Shown in pieces: positions 1 to 8,771 of a DNA stretch of 64,000 nucleotides. The position numbers were made by a program, and so were the translations under genes. The stretch's first letter is position 1. Every line of letters begins with the position of its first letter. Under the pieces are notes generated by a model that saw nothing but the letters and a program-made list of their open reading frames with translations, had not been told where the DNA came from and ran no database searches. Origin of the DNA: Stigmatella aurantiaca DW4/3-1 (lineage in GTDB: Bacteria > Myxococcota > Myxococcia > Myxococcales > Myxococcaceae); contig NC_014623.1 of the NCBI RefSeq assembly GCF_000165485.1, forward strand, positions 1,011,501 to 1,075,500, in the 5' to 3' direction.

Positions 1-850
1 TGGCGATGAGCTGCGACAGGACGGGCTGGTTCTGGGGGAAGGCGCGCTGCCGGTAGGTGCGCCACAGCTTCTCGCGCGTCTTGGCGTTCTTCGCGTACGT
101 CATCAGCGGGAAGTAGTCCGGGTAGTTGGTCGTGATGACCACCTTGCCGTCCTTGCCCGGCGCGTGCGCCCGGAGATAGTCCTCCGGCAGCCCCTCCAGC
201 TCCTTGGGCGTGAACGCGACGGTGCGCACGTCCTCGGCGATGTTCTTGCCGAACTGCTGGCCGAGCTTGAGGATCTCCTCGTTGAGCGCCTTCACCTGGG
301 CCCGGGTGGCGTCGTCCCGGTCCACGCCCGCGCGGCGGAAGTCGAGCAGCGTGCGCTGCATCCAGTAGCGCGTGGCGTCATCCGCCCGCGAGAGGTCCAC
401 CGCGGACAGGGCGTCATAAACCCCTCGATCCTGGGAGATCTCCACGTTGGCGGTGTCCACCAACTGCTCGCACGTGCGGGCCGCATCCCGCATGGCCGCG
501 TCCGGGTGCACTTCGCGGGCGAGGCTGGAGCGGCTGGCGGTGTTGAAGAGCGAGGCCATGGCCTCGTCATACGCGGCGAGCACGGCGGCCCCTTGGGCCT
601 TCACGTCGAGCGTCTTCAGCGAGGCCACCTGGGCGTGCGCCCGCTCGATGCCGGCGGTGCACGCGGCGGTGAAGGCGGCGGCAGTGCCCGTGAGCAGCTC
701 CGAGCCGTTCGGGGGGGGCAGGGGCTGCTTCACCGCCTCGGCCGTCTGGGACGAGGCCTCGGGGGCAGGGGGCGCGGCCTCGGGCGCGCGGTGGGTGGAG
801 CAGCCCGTCATGGCCAGGGCGGCCGAGAGGGCGAAAGTGGCGAGTCTCAA
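1..850 (-). CDS. M3-family metallopeptidase lipoprotein (3' part outside window)
   Basis: The reading frame is open from a TTG at 850 down to base 1 and continues beyond the window; about 283 residues are visible. The start gives MRLATFALSAALAMTGCSTH, a lipoprotein signal with lipobox AMTGC, and GGAGG lies six bases upstream of the TTG. After a short Pro/Ala-rich linker the protein shows the helical N-terminal half typical of thimet oligopeptidase/oligopeptidase A enzymes, with phrases such as NEEILKLGQQFGKNI and the TTNYPDYFPLMTYAKN stretch. The zinc-binding HEXXH motif should lie in the missing C-terminal half and cannot be checked. By family it would be a zinc oligopeptidase, here probably anchored to a membrane rather than cytosolic. 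It lies downstream of the yebC-type gene on the same strand with 84 bases between them, so co-transcription is possible. Confidence 0.8.
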   Translation of the reverse strand, partial: MRLATFALSAALAMTGCSTHRAPEAAPPAPEASSQTAEAVKQPLPPPNGSELLTGTAAAFTAACTAGIERAHAQVASLKTLDVKAQGAAVLAAYDEAMASLFNTASRSSLAREVHPDAAMRDAARTCEQLVDTANVEISQDRGVYDALSAVDLSRADDATRYWMQRTLLDFRRAGVDRDDATRAQVKALNEEILKLGQQFGKNIAEDVRTVAFTPKELEGLPEDYLRAHAPGKDGKVVITTNYPDYFPLMTYAKNAKTREKLWRTYRQRAFPQNQPVLSQLIA

Positions 851-934
851 GAATGTCCTCCAGGAGGTCTGCGAAACGCGGGACCGTCATGCCACATCCC
901 GGCCCGCTTGGCCTGCCTGGCGGAGGGCCCGCCG

Positions 935-1657
935 TCACGCGAGGTTGTGGAAGACCCGCTGGACGTCCTCGTCCTGCTCGAGCGCGTCCACCACCTTGAG
1001 GACGTCGGTGGCCTTGTCCTCGGGCAGCTCGATGGGGTTCAAGGGGATGTACTCGGACTCGGCGGAGATGAGCTTGAGGCCGCGCTCCTCGATGGCCGTC
1101 TGGAGCTGCCCGAAGTCATTGAAGGCACAGCGGATGATGATCTGCTTCTCGCCCTTCTCGCCAGTGCCCTCGCCCATCTCCTGGAGTCCATGGTCGATGA
1201 GCTCCAACTCGATGGCGTCGAGGTCCAGCCCCTCGGGGGACAGCCGGAAGACGCCCATTCGCTGGAAGAGGTAGGCGACGCTGCCGGTGGTTCCCAGGTT
1301 GCCGCCGCCGTCCTTGAAGTGCATGCGGACGTTGGCCACGGTGCGCACGACGTTGTCGGTCGCGGTCTCGACGAGCACCGCGATGCCGTGGGGCCCATAG
1401 CCTTCGTAGAGGACGACTTCGTAGTCCTTCGTGTCCTCGCCGCTGGCACGCTTGATGGCGGCCTCGACCTTGTCCTTCGGCATGTTGCCGACACGGGCGT
1501 TCTGCAGGGCGCGGCGGAGGGCGGGGTTGTGGTCCGGGCTGGATCCTCCAGCCTTGACGGCGATGACGATGTCCTTGCTGATCCGCGTGAACAGCTTCGC
1601 CATCTTGTTCCAGCGGGCGAACATCGTGGTCTTGCGTGTCTCGAAGATTCGTCCCAT
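935..1657 (-). CDS. yebC: YebC/PmpR (TACO1) family protein
   Basis: The 240-residue protein is full length for the family. It has the basic N-terminal region ([20 protein letters not shown]), then the conserved [29 protein letters not shown] block, then the [19 protein letters not shown] segment near residue 85. The N-terminus MGRIFETRK resembles the variant with an MGRxFExRK start rather than the MSGHNKWS start of classical YebC. The family was first described as transcriptional regulators (PmpR), while the mitochondrial homologue TACO1 and recent bacterial work point to helping ribosomes through difficult, for example proline-rich, stretches. Which role applies here is not visible. No clear ribosome-binding site precedes the ATG. 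The gene is divergent from the prolyl oligopeptidase gene, with about 160 bases between them. Confidence 0.93.
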   Translation of the reverse strand: MGRIFETRKTTMFARWNKMAKLFTRISKDIVIAVKAGGSSPDHNPALRRALQNARVGNMPKDKVEAAIKRASGEDTKDYEVVLYEGYGPHGIAVLVETATDNVVRTVANVRMHFKDGGGNLGTTGSVAYLFQRMGVFRLSPEGLDLDAIELELIDHGLQEMGEGTGEKGEKQIIIRCAFNDFGQLQTAIEERGLKLISAESEYIPLNPIELPEDKATDVLKVVDALEQDEDVQRVFHNLA

Positions 1658-1814
1658 GACCGGTGCGGGGAAGGGTGTGGTTCTGAAGAATGGTCAGGCC
1701 TGCGCGCGTTCCGCAAGCACCACGGCGAGCCCATACGGCCAATGTCGAAGGATGGATAGCCCCTGGAAATAAAGGGGTTTCGGCTTAAGTTCGCCCCCCA
1801 CTTTGGGAATTCTC

Positions 1815-3944
1815 TTGCGTCATTTTACCTTCCTCGCCGCGCTCGCGGCATGGCTCGGCGTGGGCTCGGCCGCCGTGGCCGCGGACGAAGACCCCTATCT
1901 CTGGCTCGAGGACGTCGAAGGTCCCCGGGCCCTGGACCAGGTGCGTCAGTGGAACGCCTCCACCGCCGCGATTCTCGAGAAGGCGCCAGGCTTCGAGGCG
2001 TACCGGACGCGCGGTGCGGCCCTGCTCAATGACACGGCGCGGATCGCCTTTCCGGATGCCGTCCAGAATGACCGCGTCGTCAATTTCTGGCAGGACGCAA
2101 GCCACGTGCGCGGCCTGTGGCGCGTGGCGAGCCTCGACGGTTTCATCGCGGGCCAGCCTGAGTGGCGCACGCTGATCGATCTCGACGCACTGGCGAAGAG
2201 CGAGGGCAAGAACTGGGTGTGGAAGGGAGCCCTCTGCCTGCGTCCGGCCTATGACCGCTGCCTCATCGCTCTGTCGGACGGGGGCAAGGATGCGCACCTG
2301 TGGCGCGAGTTCGACACGGTCTCCGGCCAGTTCGTCGAGCAGGGGTTCGTGACGCCGGTGGCCAAGAACAACGTGAGCTGGCTCGACCGGGACACGTTGC
2401 TCATCCGCTCCGACTATGGCCCGGGGACGCTCACCACGGCGGGCTACGGCCGGCAGGTGCGGCGGTGGAAGCGGGGCACGCCCCTGGCGGAGGCACCGGT
2501 CGTCTTCGAGGCGCATCCCAGCGATGTATGGGCCGTCTCCATGACCGAGATCGAGGAGGGGAACACCTATCCGCTGATTCAGCGGGACATGACCGTCTGG
2601 ACATCCGAGTTCCACCACCTGACGCCCGACGGGAAGCTGGTGCGCTCTCCCTTGCCCGCGGATGCGGAGGTCGAGGGCGTGCTCCAGGGCCGGTTGATCG
2701 CGCGCCTCTATGCCCACTGGAAGCACGGTGGGAAGACCTACAAGGCGGGCTCGCTGGTGGCCTATGCCATCGCGCCGCTGCTCGAGGGCAAGGCGCCTGG
2801 GATCGAGACCGTCTATCAGCCCTCCGCGAGCGAGGCGATCGAGGAGGTGGCCCTGGGCAAGCAGACGGTCTACGTCAAGCTGCTCGACAACGTCGCGGGC
2901 AAGCTCGTGCGGCTGACCCGGGGTGCCCAGGGCCGCTGGACGCCAAAGCCGGTGCCGCTCGCTGCGAAGAGTGTCATCCACCTGGTCTCCGTGGGCGGCA
3001 GCTCCGACATGGCCTTCGCCTCGGTCGAGGGGCTGACGGCGCCCGAGGCCTTGTTCTCGATCCAACCTGGGGCCGCGCCGGTCCAGATCGCGGCGCTCCC
3101 GGCCCGCTTCGATGCCTCGAAGATGGAGGTCCTCCAGCGCTTCGCCACCTCGAAGGACGGCACGCGCATTCCGTATTTCGTCGTCCGCCCGAAGGGCGTG
3201 AAGGGGCCTGTCCCGGCGCTGATGCATGCTTATGGCGGCTTTCGCGTGGCGACCAGCCCCACCTATTTGTCGAAGAACCCGTTGCGCCTCGGCCCCCTGG
3301 CGCAGTTCTGGGTCGAGGAGGGCAATGCGTTCGTGCTCGCCAACATCCGTGGGGGGGGAGAGTTCGGGCCGAGGTGGCACGAGAGTGTGCTCAAAGCCAA
3401 CCGCCAGAAGGCCTATGATGACTTTCATGCCGTCGCCGAGGATCTGTTCCGGACTGGCATCACGAAGCAGGGGTCGCTCGGCATCTCTGGACGCTCGAAT
3501 GGGGGCCTGCTGGTCGGGGTCGCCTACACGCAGCGGCCCGAGCTCTACTCCGCGGTGCTGATGGGGGTGCCCCTGGCAGATATGAAGCGCTACAGCCATC
3601 TGCTGGCCGGAGCCTCGTGGATGGGGGAGTACGGAGACCCGGACAAGCCCGAGGAATGGGCGTTCATCTCGAAGTACTCGCCCTACCAGAACCTGAAGAA
3701 GGGCGCCGCTTACCCCAAGGTGATGTTCTACACCTCGACCAAGGATGACCGCGTCCATCCGGCGCATGCCCGGAAGATGGCGGCGCGCATGGCCGAGCTG
3801 GGCCACCCCTTCTATTACTATGAGAACATCGATGGTGGGCACGCCGGCTCGGCCAATCACAACGAAGAGGCCTACCGGGCCGCTTTGATGATGGCCTACC
3901 TCAACCGGGAGCTGCGCGGCATAGACGCCCCTGCCCCGGAGTAG
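1815..3944 (+). CDS. Prolyl oligopeptidase family serine peptidase (S9A), exported
   Basis: This 709-residue protein starts with MRHFTFLAALAAWLGVGSAAVAADEDP, a good Sec signal cleaved after AVA or AVAA. The upstream TTG at 1803 would add four residues and is less tidy. DEDPYLWLEDVEG opens the mature part as in prolyl oligopeptidases, followed by a beta-propeller (roughly residues 70-420) and an alpha/beta-hydrolase domain. The nucleophile is Ser561 in GRSNGG, the acid lies in TKDDRVHP, and the His in GGHAGS. GGFRVATSPTY and NIRGGGEFGPRWH are characteristic oxyanion-region blocks. The enzyme should cleave short proline-containing peptides in the periplasm or outside the cell. Length and catalytic triad are complete. 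No partner gene is evident. Confidence 0.92.
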   Translation: MRHFTFLAALAAWLGVGSAAVAADEDPYLWLEDVEGPRALDQVRQWNASTAAILEKAPGFEAYRTRGAALLNDTARIAFPDAVQNDRVVNFWQDASHVRGLWRVASLDGFIAGQPEWRTLIDLDALAKSEGKNWVWKGALCLRPAYDRCLIALSDGGKDAHLWREFDTVSGQFVEQGFVTPVAKNNVSWLDRDTLLIRSDYGPGTLTTAGYGRQVRRWKRGTPLAEAPVVFEAHPSDVWAVSMTEIEEGNTYPLIQRDMTVWTSEFHHLTPDGKLVRSPLPADAEVEGVLQGRLIARLYAHWKHGGKTYKAGSLVAYAIAPLLEGKAPGIETVYQPSASEAIEEVALGKQTVYVKLLDNVAGKLVRLTRGAQGRWTPKPVPLAAKSVIHLVSVGGSSDMAFASVEGLTAPEALFSIQPGAAPVQIAALPARFDASKMEVLQRFATSKDGTRIPYFVVRPKGVKGPVPALMHAYGGFRVATSPTYLSKNPLRLGPLAQFWVEEGNAFVLANIRGGGEFGPRWHESVLKANRQKAYDDFHAVAEDLFRTGITKQGSLGISGRSNGGLLVGVAYTQRPELYSAVLMGVPLADMKRYSHLLAGASWMGEYGDPDKPEEWAFISKYSPYQNLKKGAAYPKVMFYTSTKDDRVHPAHARKMAARMAELGHPFYYYENIDGGHAGSANHNEEAYRAALMMAYLNRELRGIDAPAPE

Positions 3945-3945
3945 G

Positions 3946-3957
3946 ACGCCCGGGCGT
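3946..3957. terminator. GC palindrome after the prolyl oligopeptidase stop
   Basis: ACGCCCGGGCGT is a perfect 12-base palindrome two bases after the stop, followed by TTCTT. It could form a small terminator hairpin, but the loop would be tiny and the T-run is poor, so this is a weak call. Confidence 0.3.
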
Positions 3958-4053
3958 TCTTCCGGGCACACCACCGGCCAGTCAAGCCGCATGCCAGCGA
4001 TTGGCGCCTGGACTTGGGGTGTGCAAGTTGAGCCCCATGTCAGGGGGCAGCGC

Positions 4054-5373
4054 ATGAATCGGTGGGGGTGGGTGTTGGGGTGTGGACTGTGGATGGCCCT
4101 GGTGGGGTGTGGCTCCGCGAGCAAGGAGCCGGGTTCTCCTGGAGGCACGCCTCCCATGGACGAGCGCCTTCCCCCCCCAGCCGGGGGCGCTGGGCCCGCG
4201 GACGGCGGGATTCCTGCCTCCGGTGGGGATGCTCCCTCTGGAGAAGAAGGCGCGGTGCCCTCGGATGGCGGGATTCCCACGTCACCTCCCCGCCCCCCGT
4301 CCACCCCCTCGGAGCTCAATGGCGGGCCTTCCCTCGCCGCCGCCGCGTGTGTTCCGTGGACGCAGCCCGTCCCGCCCCAGGAGGCGACGGCTTGTGAGGT
4401 GCTCTCCGAATTCGATGTTTCCCAGCGTCCCTATCCCCGGGAGGTGGCCCGGTATGACGCGGAGGGCCGCCTGCTGGAACGGCGCACCTTCCTGGAGGAC
4501 GGGTCGCCATTCTCGCGGGAGATGCATTCCTGGGTTCGTGGACACGAGACCTCCCGCTTGATCGAGCAGTACGTCCAGGACCCGACATCGAGCCTGACGG
4601 AGTGGACCTATGACGCGCTGGGCAGGATTCAACAGCGCACAGAGCGGACTTCCGGCCAGCCGGGCACCGTGTCTCAGTATCAGTACAGCGAGCGGGGCCG
4701 CTTGGAGCGGATCGACCGCACGTCCGATGCCGGGGGGGCGCTGTCCCCGGTTCTCTACAGGTACAACGCGGGGGGCCAACTGGAGTCCATCCAGACAGGC
4801 GGAACGTGTGGCCAACAGGCCTCCGCCGAGTGTGAGGAATTCACCTATTGGAGCAATGGCAAGCTGCGCAATGCTTACCGGCAGCACGGCGCGTCAAGGT
4901 TCGAAAGCGAGGACTACGACGCGCAGGGCCGGCTTGCCCGGACGCTCTGGGAGCAGCCTGGGCTCATGGGCGAGTCCGAGCGGTCCTACGACTCCACGGG
5001 GCGTCTGGTTCGGAAATGGGAGAAGGTGACCAGCGAAAGCACTCCCCATGAGTCCGTTATCACCTACGGCTACGATGGGAATGACCTGCTTCAGGTAGAG
5101 CGGTTTGCCAAGGATTTCATGGTTTCACCTGAACATGCCTCCGAGGGAACGCCTGCCATGGCTCGCCAGCGCATTACCCGTCGGCTCACCTATCTCTGTG
5201 GCACGCCAATCGTCTGGCTCGAGGAGTGGGATGCCAACGAGGACGGTGTGGTCGATGCCCAGCGCACGCACGAGCGGGATGCCCAAGGCCGTCTCATTCA
5301 TGAGGAGTACTCGGGAGTTCCAGGACTCGATGGGGGACCCCTGCGTCAGGATTTCAGATACACCTGTGACTGA
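4054..5373 (+). CDS. Lipoprotein with YD/RHS-like repeats
   Basis: The chosen ATG gives MNRWGWVLGCGLWMALVGCG, a lipoprotein signal with lipobox LVGC. A GGGGG stretch lies a few bases upstream, and an earlier ATG at 3991 would bury this signal. A low-complexity Pro/Gly/Ser spacer with repeated DGGIP follows (about residues 25-95). The rest carries degenerate YD repeats of the RHS type: YDAEGRLLERR, YDALGRIQQR, YSERGRLERI, YNAGGQLESI, YDAQGRLART, YDSTGRLVRK and YGYDGNDLLQV. Such repeats form a beta-shell or extended surface structure in larger RHS proteins, but this protein has no RHS core or toxin tip, so it is probably a stand-alone surface lipoprotein. Function unknown. Myxobacterial genomes carry several proteins of this build. 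Confidence 0.85.
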   Translation: MNRWGWVLGCGLWMALVGCGSASKEPGSPGGTPPMDERLPPPAGGAGPADGGIPASGGDAPSGEEGAVPSDGGIPTSPPRPPSTPSELNGGPSLAAAACVPWTQPVPPQEATACEVLSEFDVSQRPYPREVARYDAEGRLLERRTFLEDGSPFSREMHSWVRGHETSRLIEQYVQDPTSSLTEWTYDALGRIQQRTERTSGQPGTVSQYQYSERGRLERIDRTSDAGGALSPVLYRYNAGGQLESIQTGGTCGQQASAECEEFTYWSNGKLRNAYRQHGASRFESEDYDAQGRLARTLWEQPGLMGESERSYDSTGRLVRKWEKVTSESTPHESVITYGYDGNDLLQVERFAKDFMVSPEHASEGTPAMARQRITRRLTYLCGTPIVWLEEWDANEDGVVDAQRTHERDAQGRLIHEEYSGVPGLDGGPLRQDFRYTCD

Positions 5374-7103
5374 CGGAGGATGTGTCAGGGGAGGGGGTCC
5401 GCCCCTTGCGTCATGGAGATGTATCGTTGCCCTTGCCGCGATGGGCTGCGGCCAAACAGCCACTCCAGATGCACAAGAGCCGGGAAAGGGGGCCGCGAGT
5501 CTCGTGGCCCACATGAACCAGGCGCTGTCTGGGCAGCTCTCACGCGTGACCGTGACCCTCACCGCCGAGGATGCCCCCACCCGAACGGTGGCGCTGACGC
5601 TCTCCGGTGGCGCGTGGAGCGGGACGATGTTCAACATTCCGTCAGAGCCCTCCTTCGAGAACACCGCGCCCTGCATCGACTCGCTGGTGGCCTCCTCCAG
5701 CACCGTGCGGCCCGGGGGCACCATTGCCTTGCATGCCACCGCGCATGACCCCGACGTGGGCGATACGCTCAGCTATTCCTGGTCTTCCGCCGCGGGGAGT
5801 TTCTCCTCCGCTGGCTCGGCGGGGACGGTCTGGACGGCCCCTCAGGTGGAGGGACCCGTGACGCTCACCCTGACCGTGATGGATTCACGCGGTGCGTTCG
5901 CGACCGCCAGCATCACCCTCACCGTGCTGCCCGCGAACGGCGCCGGCCAGGGGGCCGCCACCTTCACGGTCTCCTTCAACTTCTCTCCCTCCGTGCAGAA
6001 CGTCGCCTCTTCGCTGTCGCCCATCCGGCTGGGGCAGAGCACCACCGTCACGGCGTCCGCCTCGGACGCGGATGGAGACGCCCTGTCCTACGCCTGGAGC
6101 GCGAGCTGCGAGGGCGCCTGGACGAATCCGAACTCCCGTGAGGCCAGCTTCGCCCCGAGCGCGGTGCCTCCAGGGGAGTCCTGTGGCAACTGTGCCCTCA
6201 CCGTCACCGTCACCGACGGCAAGGGCGGCGTGAACACGGGCACCCTGCGCCTGTGTGTCCAAGGCCCCGACGATGATGTCCCGGCGTTCCCCCCGCACAT
6301 CGTCCAGACCTACCAGTCCGCGCAGTCCGTGCAGGGAGGGAGCCCTGTCACCTTGCGCATCATCGCGGAAGATGGGGACGGGGGCGCCCTGACGTTCTCC
6401 TGGAGCGTGGCCCATGGCTCCCTCGCGGCGCCCAGCAACAGCTATACCTCGAGTGAGGCGGTGTGGACCGCGCCGCTCTGCGCCCCGTCGCCAGCGGCGG
6501 TCTTCATCACGGCCACCGTCACCAATGCGCTGGGGTTCTCCGCCTCTCACCGCTTCAGTGTCACGGTCGTCAGCGCCCCGGATTGTGATGAGCAGGAGGA
6601 GCCGCAACCGCCCGGGTCCACCTGGAAGTTCACGGGCAGCATGATCACGCCCCGGTATGATCACCAGGCCGTGCTCTTGCCCTCCGGCAAGGTGCTCGTG
6701 ACGGCCGGTGATCATTCCACGGCGGGCTGGCTCGATACCGCGGAGGTCTATGATCCCGCCTCGGGCACCTGGACCCCTGCAGGGCGCATGAAGGCGTCCC
6801 GTGAGGCCTCCTACACGCTGACGGTCCTGCCCTCCGGCGATGAACTCCTGGACGACGGTCATGGGCGTGCCGCCCGGGTTGTGGTCCCACGCCTGGTTGA
6901 TGGCCCCCAACCAGATCCTCCTGCAGGGAGGAAGGTCGCTGGCCTTCTACGATCCAGAGCTGGGCACGAACATCACAGGCGATGCATTCAGCTACACCCG
7001 GAGCTGGCATACCGTGACGAGACTGTCCTCTGGGAAGATCCTGGTGACGGGGGGCTATAACGCCCACGGCGTGCTGGCCCAGTCTCTGCTCTTCACCCCT
7101 TGA
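5330..7103 (+). pseudogene. Ig-like/Kelch-repeat lipoprotein gene, disrupted near 6840
   Basis: One frame encodes a lipoprotein signal ending in ALAAMGC (Cys codon at 5447), three Ig/PKD-like domains (roughly 5660-6570) each ending in TLTVLP- or TVTDG-like strands, then Kelch repeats (DHQAVLLPSGKVLVTAGDHS, LDTAEVYDPASGTWTPAG). After ASYTLTVLPSGDE near 6840 the frame turns to non-Kelch sequence, while the +1 frame carries on the same Kelch pattern (MNSWTTVMG, LWSHAWLMAPNQILLQGG, HTVTRLSSGKILVTGGYN) to a stop at 7101-7103. The join lacks the usual LLTGG...AEVYDP stretch, so a small deletion with a frame change is the simplest reading. The only in-frame ATG near the signal (5330) gives an unusually long n-region and overlaps the previous gene. 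A sequencing error cannot be excluded. Confidence 0.7.
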
Positions 7104-7114
7104 GCAAAGGGGTG
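7094..7114 (+). terminator. Hairpin enclosing the stop codon of the Kelch gene
   Basis: CACCCCTT (7094-7101) and AAGGGGTG (7107-7114) form a perfect 8-bp stem with a five-base loop that contains part of the TGA stop. There is no U-run after it, so it is a possible, not certain, terminator. Confidence 0.4.
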
Positions 7115-7143
7115 GGTTGAAGACGCGCTACGATGCGCGCGGC

Positions 7144-7926
7144 ATGAAGGCGATAGTCACCGGCGCAAGCGGAACGATCGGCTCGAAGCTGTGCGCGCAC
7201 CTGCGGTGCCAGGGCCATGATGTGGTGCCCTGGGATCGCCGTCAGGTCCCCGTCAACGATTACGGGGCCATGGAGCGGTTCGTGCGCGAGGTGGCCCCGG
7301 ACGTGGTGTTCCACCTCGGCGCGATCTCCCAGCCCTCGGAGTGGTCCGACGAGGGCTGGGGAAGCAATTACGCGTGGGCCAGCGAGCTGGCCTGGCTCAC
7401 CCGGACCCTGGGCGTGCGCTTCCTGTTCTCCAGCACATCCATGGTGTTCTCGAACTCGGCTCGGGGGCCCTTCACGCGCAGCTCCCAGCCGGATGCCTCG
7501 GAGGGGTACGGATACGCGAAACGGCTGGCCGAGGAGCGCGTTCTCTCCCAGAACCCCGAGGCGCGGGTCGTCCGCCTGGGATGGCAGATCGGCGAGCAGC
7601 CCACGGGCAACAACATGGTGGCCTTCCTGGAGGAACGAATGCGCCAGGAAGGCCGTGTGGCCGCCAGCACCCAGTGGTTCCCCTCCTGCGTCATGCTGGA
7701 GGACACGGTGCGATTACTCCCGGCCCTCGCCTGGGCGGAGCCGGGAGTCTCCATGCTCGATGCGAACGAGCGGTGGTCCTTCCATGAGATCGCCCTCGCC
7801 CTGAACGCCCTTCATGGGGGGCGGTGGCGTGTGGAAGCCTCGGAGCACCCCGTGCTCGACCAGCGGATGAGGGATGACCGGGTGGCCGTGCCTTCGTTGA
7901 AGGAACGGTTGCCCGGGCTGCTCTGA
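7144..7926 (+). CDS. NAD(P)-dependent epimerase/dehydratase (extended SDR)
   Basis: The 260-residue protein begins MKAIVTGASGTIGSKL, with the glycine-rich dinucleotide-binding motif GASGTIG directly at the N-terminus; this is why the ATG at 7144 is preferred to the TTG at 7117. VVFHLGAISQPSE matches the second-strand region of RmlD/GalE-like enzymes. The catalytic Tyr-x3-Lys is seen in YGYAKRLAEE, with the preceding Ser in LFSSTSMVFS. The C-terminal part (VMLEDTVRLLPALAWAEPGVSML) resembles sugar-nucleotide reductases and epimerases. It is shorter than most nucleotide-sugar epimerases (about 300-340). The substrate cannot be told and no sugar-biosynthesis genes adjoin it. It is convergent with the methyltransferase gene, 24 bases away. 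Confidence 0.82.
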   Translation: MKAIVTGASGTIGSKLCAHLRCQGHDVVPWDRRQVPVNDYGAMERFVREVAPDVVFHLGAISQPSEWSDEGWGSNYAWASELAWLTRTLGVRFLFSSTSMVFSNSARGPFTRSSQPDASEGYGYAKRLAEERVLSQNPEARVVRLGWQIGEQPTGNNMVAFLEERMRQEGRVAASTQWFPSCVMLEDTVRLLPALAWAEPGVSMLDANERWSFHEIALALNALHGGRWRVEASEHPVLDQRMRDDRVAVPSLKERLPGLL

Positions 7927-7950
7927 ACCCTATGTGTGCGGCAGATGGTT

Positions 7951-8721
7951 TCAGCGCGGCTTGACAAACTTCAGGGCGAAGCGATCGCTCGTGCCGCGGC
8001 GGGCTCCGGCGGCCTGGGGGCTGGCGTTCCAGTCGCGCGCGTCCTGCGGGTTGCGCCAGACGTCGCTCTCCGCGGCGAGCTGGAAGCCGCTGGCCTCCAC
8101 TTCCGAGCGGACCACCTGCTCGTCGATGCGGTGCAACGTCTGGGTGTCGGCCACGCCGGTGCCGGGCTTCGCGCTGGAGTCGACGACGACGTAGACGCCG
8201 CCGGGCTTGAGTGCCCGGAAGATGGCCGCGTTCATCTTCGCGCGGTCCGCCTGGAGCGACACCACGTCGTGGTAGATGATGTTGCTGACCACCGCATCCA
8301 GGTCCGTCACCTCGGGGGGCAGCGGCTCATTGAGCTCCCGGTCCACCCGGACGACCTTCTGGTTCACGGGAAGCGCGAGCCGCTCGCTCCAGGGCTTCTC
8401 GGCGAAGAGATCGAGGACGAACTTCGGATTCTCGCCGTAAACCACGCCCTCCGGACCCACGGCGCGGGCCAGCAGCTCGGTGGTGTAGCCCGCGCCGGCG
8501 ACCAGCTCGGCGACCTTCATGCCGGGGCGGACCCCCACGAACTCGAGCAGGGCCGCGGGGTGGCGTCCCGCGTCGAGGGCCCGATCGGCCTCGGTGCGGT
8601 CCGGGGCGTCAACGATGGCCTGGGCGGAGAAGGACGTCTCCGAGGAAGGGGGAGGGGTGGAGGCGGACGTGTGGCTACAGCCCGCCAGGAGGAGTCCCGC
8701 AGTGAGGAAAAGAGAGCGCAT
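7951..8721 (-). CDS. Predicted methyltransferase, lipoprotein (COG4798-like)
   Basis: The chosen ATG gives MRSLFLTAGLLLAGCSHT, a clear lipoprotein signal with lipobox LLAGC; an in-frame ATG 36 bases upstream would displace it. The mature part has a class I SAM-methyltransferase core: GMKVAELVAGAGYTTELLARAVG (motif I), then LDAVVSNIIYHDVV (motif IV region) and ALKPGGVYVVVDSSA (motif V/VI). This combination, a secreted or lipid-anchored methyltransferase-fold protein, matches the group annotated as predicted methyltransferase COG4798. SAM is not known to be available in the periplasm, so the enzyme may be inactive, work on another ligand, or keep a cytosolic face. It lies 50 bases downstream of the DUF3616 gene on the same strand. 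Confidence 0.82.
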   Translation of the reverse strand: MRSLFLTAGLLLAGCSHTSASTPPPSSETSFSAQAIVDAPDRTEADRALDAGRHPAALLEFVGVRPGMKVAELVAGAGYTTELLARAVGPEGVVYGENPKFVLDLFAEKPWSERLALPVNQKVVRVDRELNEPLPPEVTDLDAVVSNIIYHDVVSLQADRAKMNAAIFRALKPGGVYVVVDSSAKPGTGVADTQTLHRIDEQVVRSEVEASGFQLAAESDVWRNPQDARDWNASPQAAGARRGTSDRFALKFVKPR

Positions 8722-8771
8722 GGCGCCGTCATAACGCCAGTGTTCGCGTATCTCCACCGGAGAAGTTCCGT

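Noticed and set aside
164-1759. Long plus-strand frame of 531 codons opposite the M3 peptidase and yebC genes
   Set aside because: It lies antisense to two recognised genes, contains no domain, and is explained by GC-rich third positions of the real genes.
1763-1781. CCCC-N10-GGGG-TTT hairpin before the prolyl oligopeptidase gene as a terminator
   Set aside because: It lies between divergent genes, where no transcript needs to end, and has only a four-base-pair stem.
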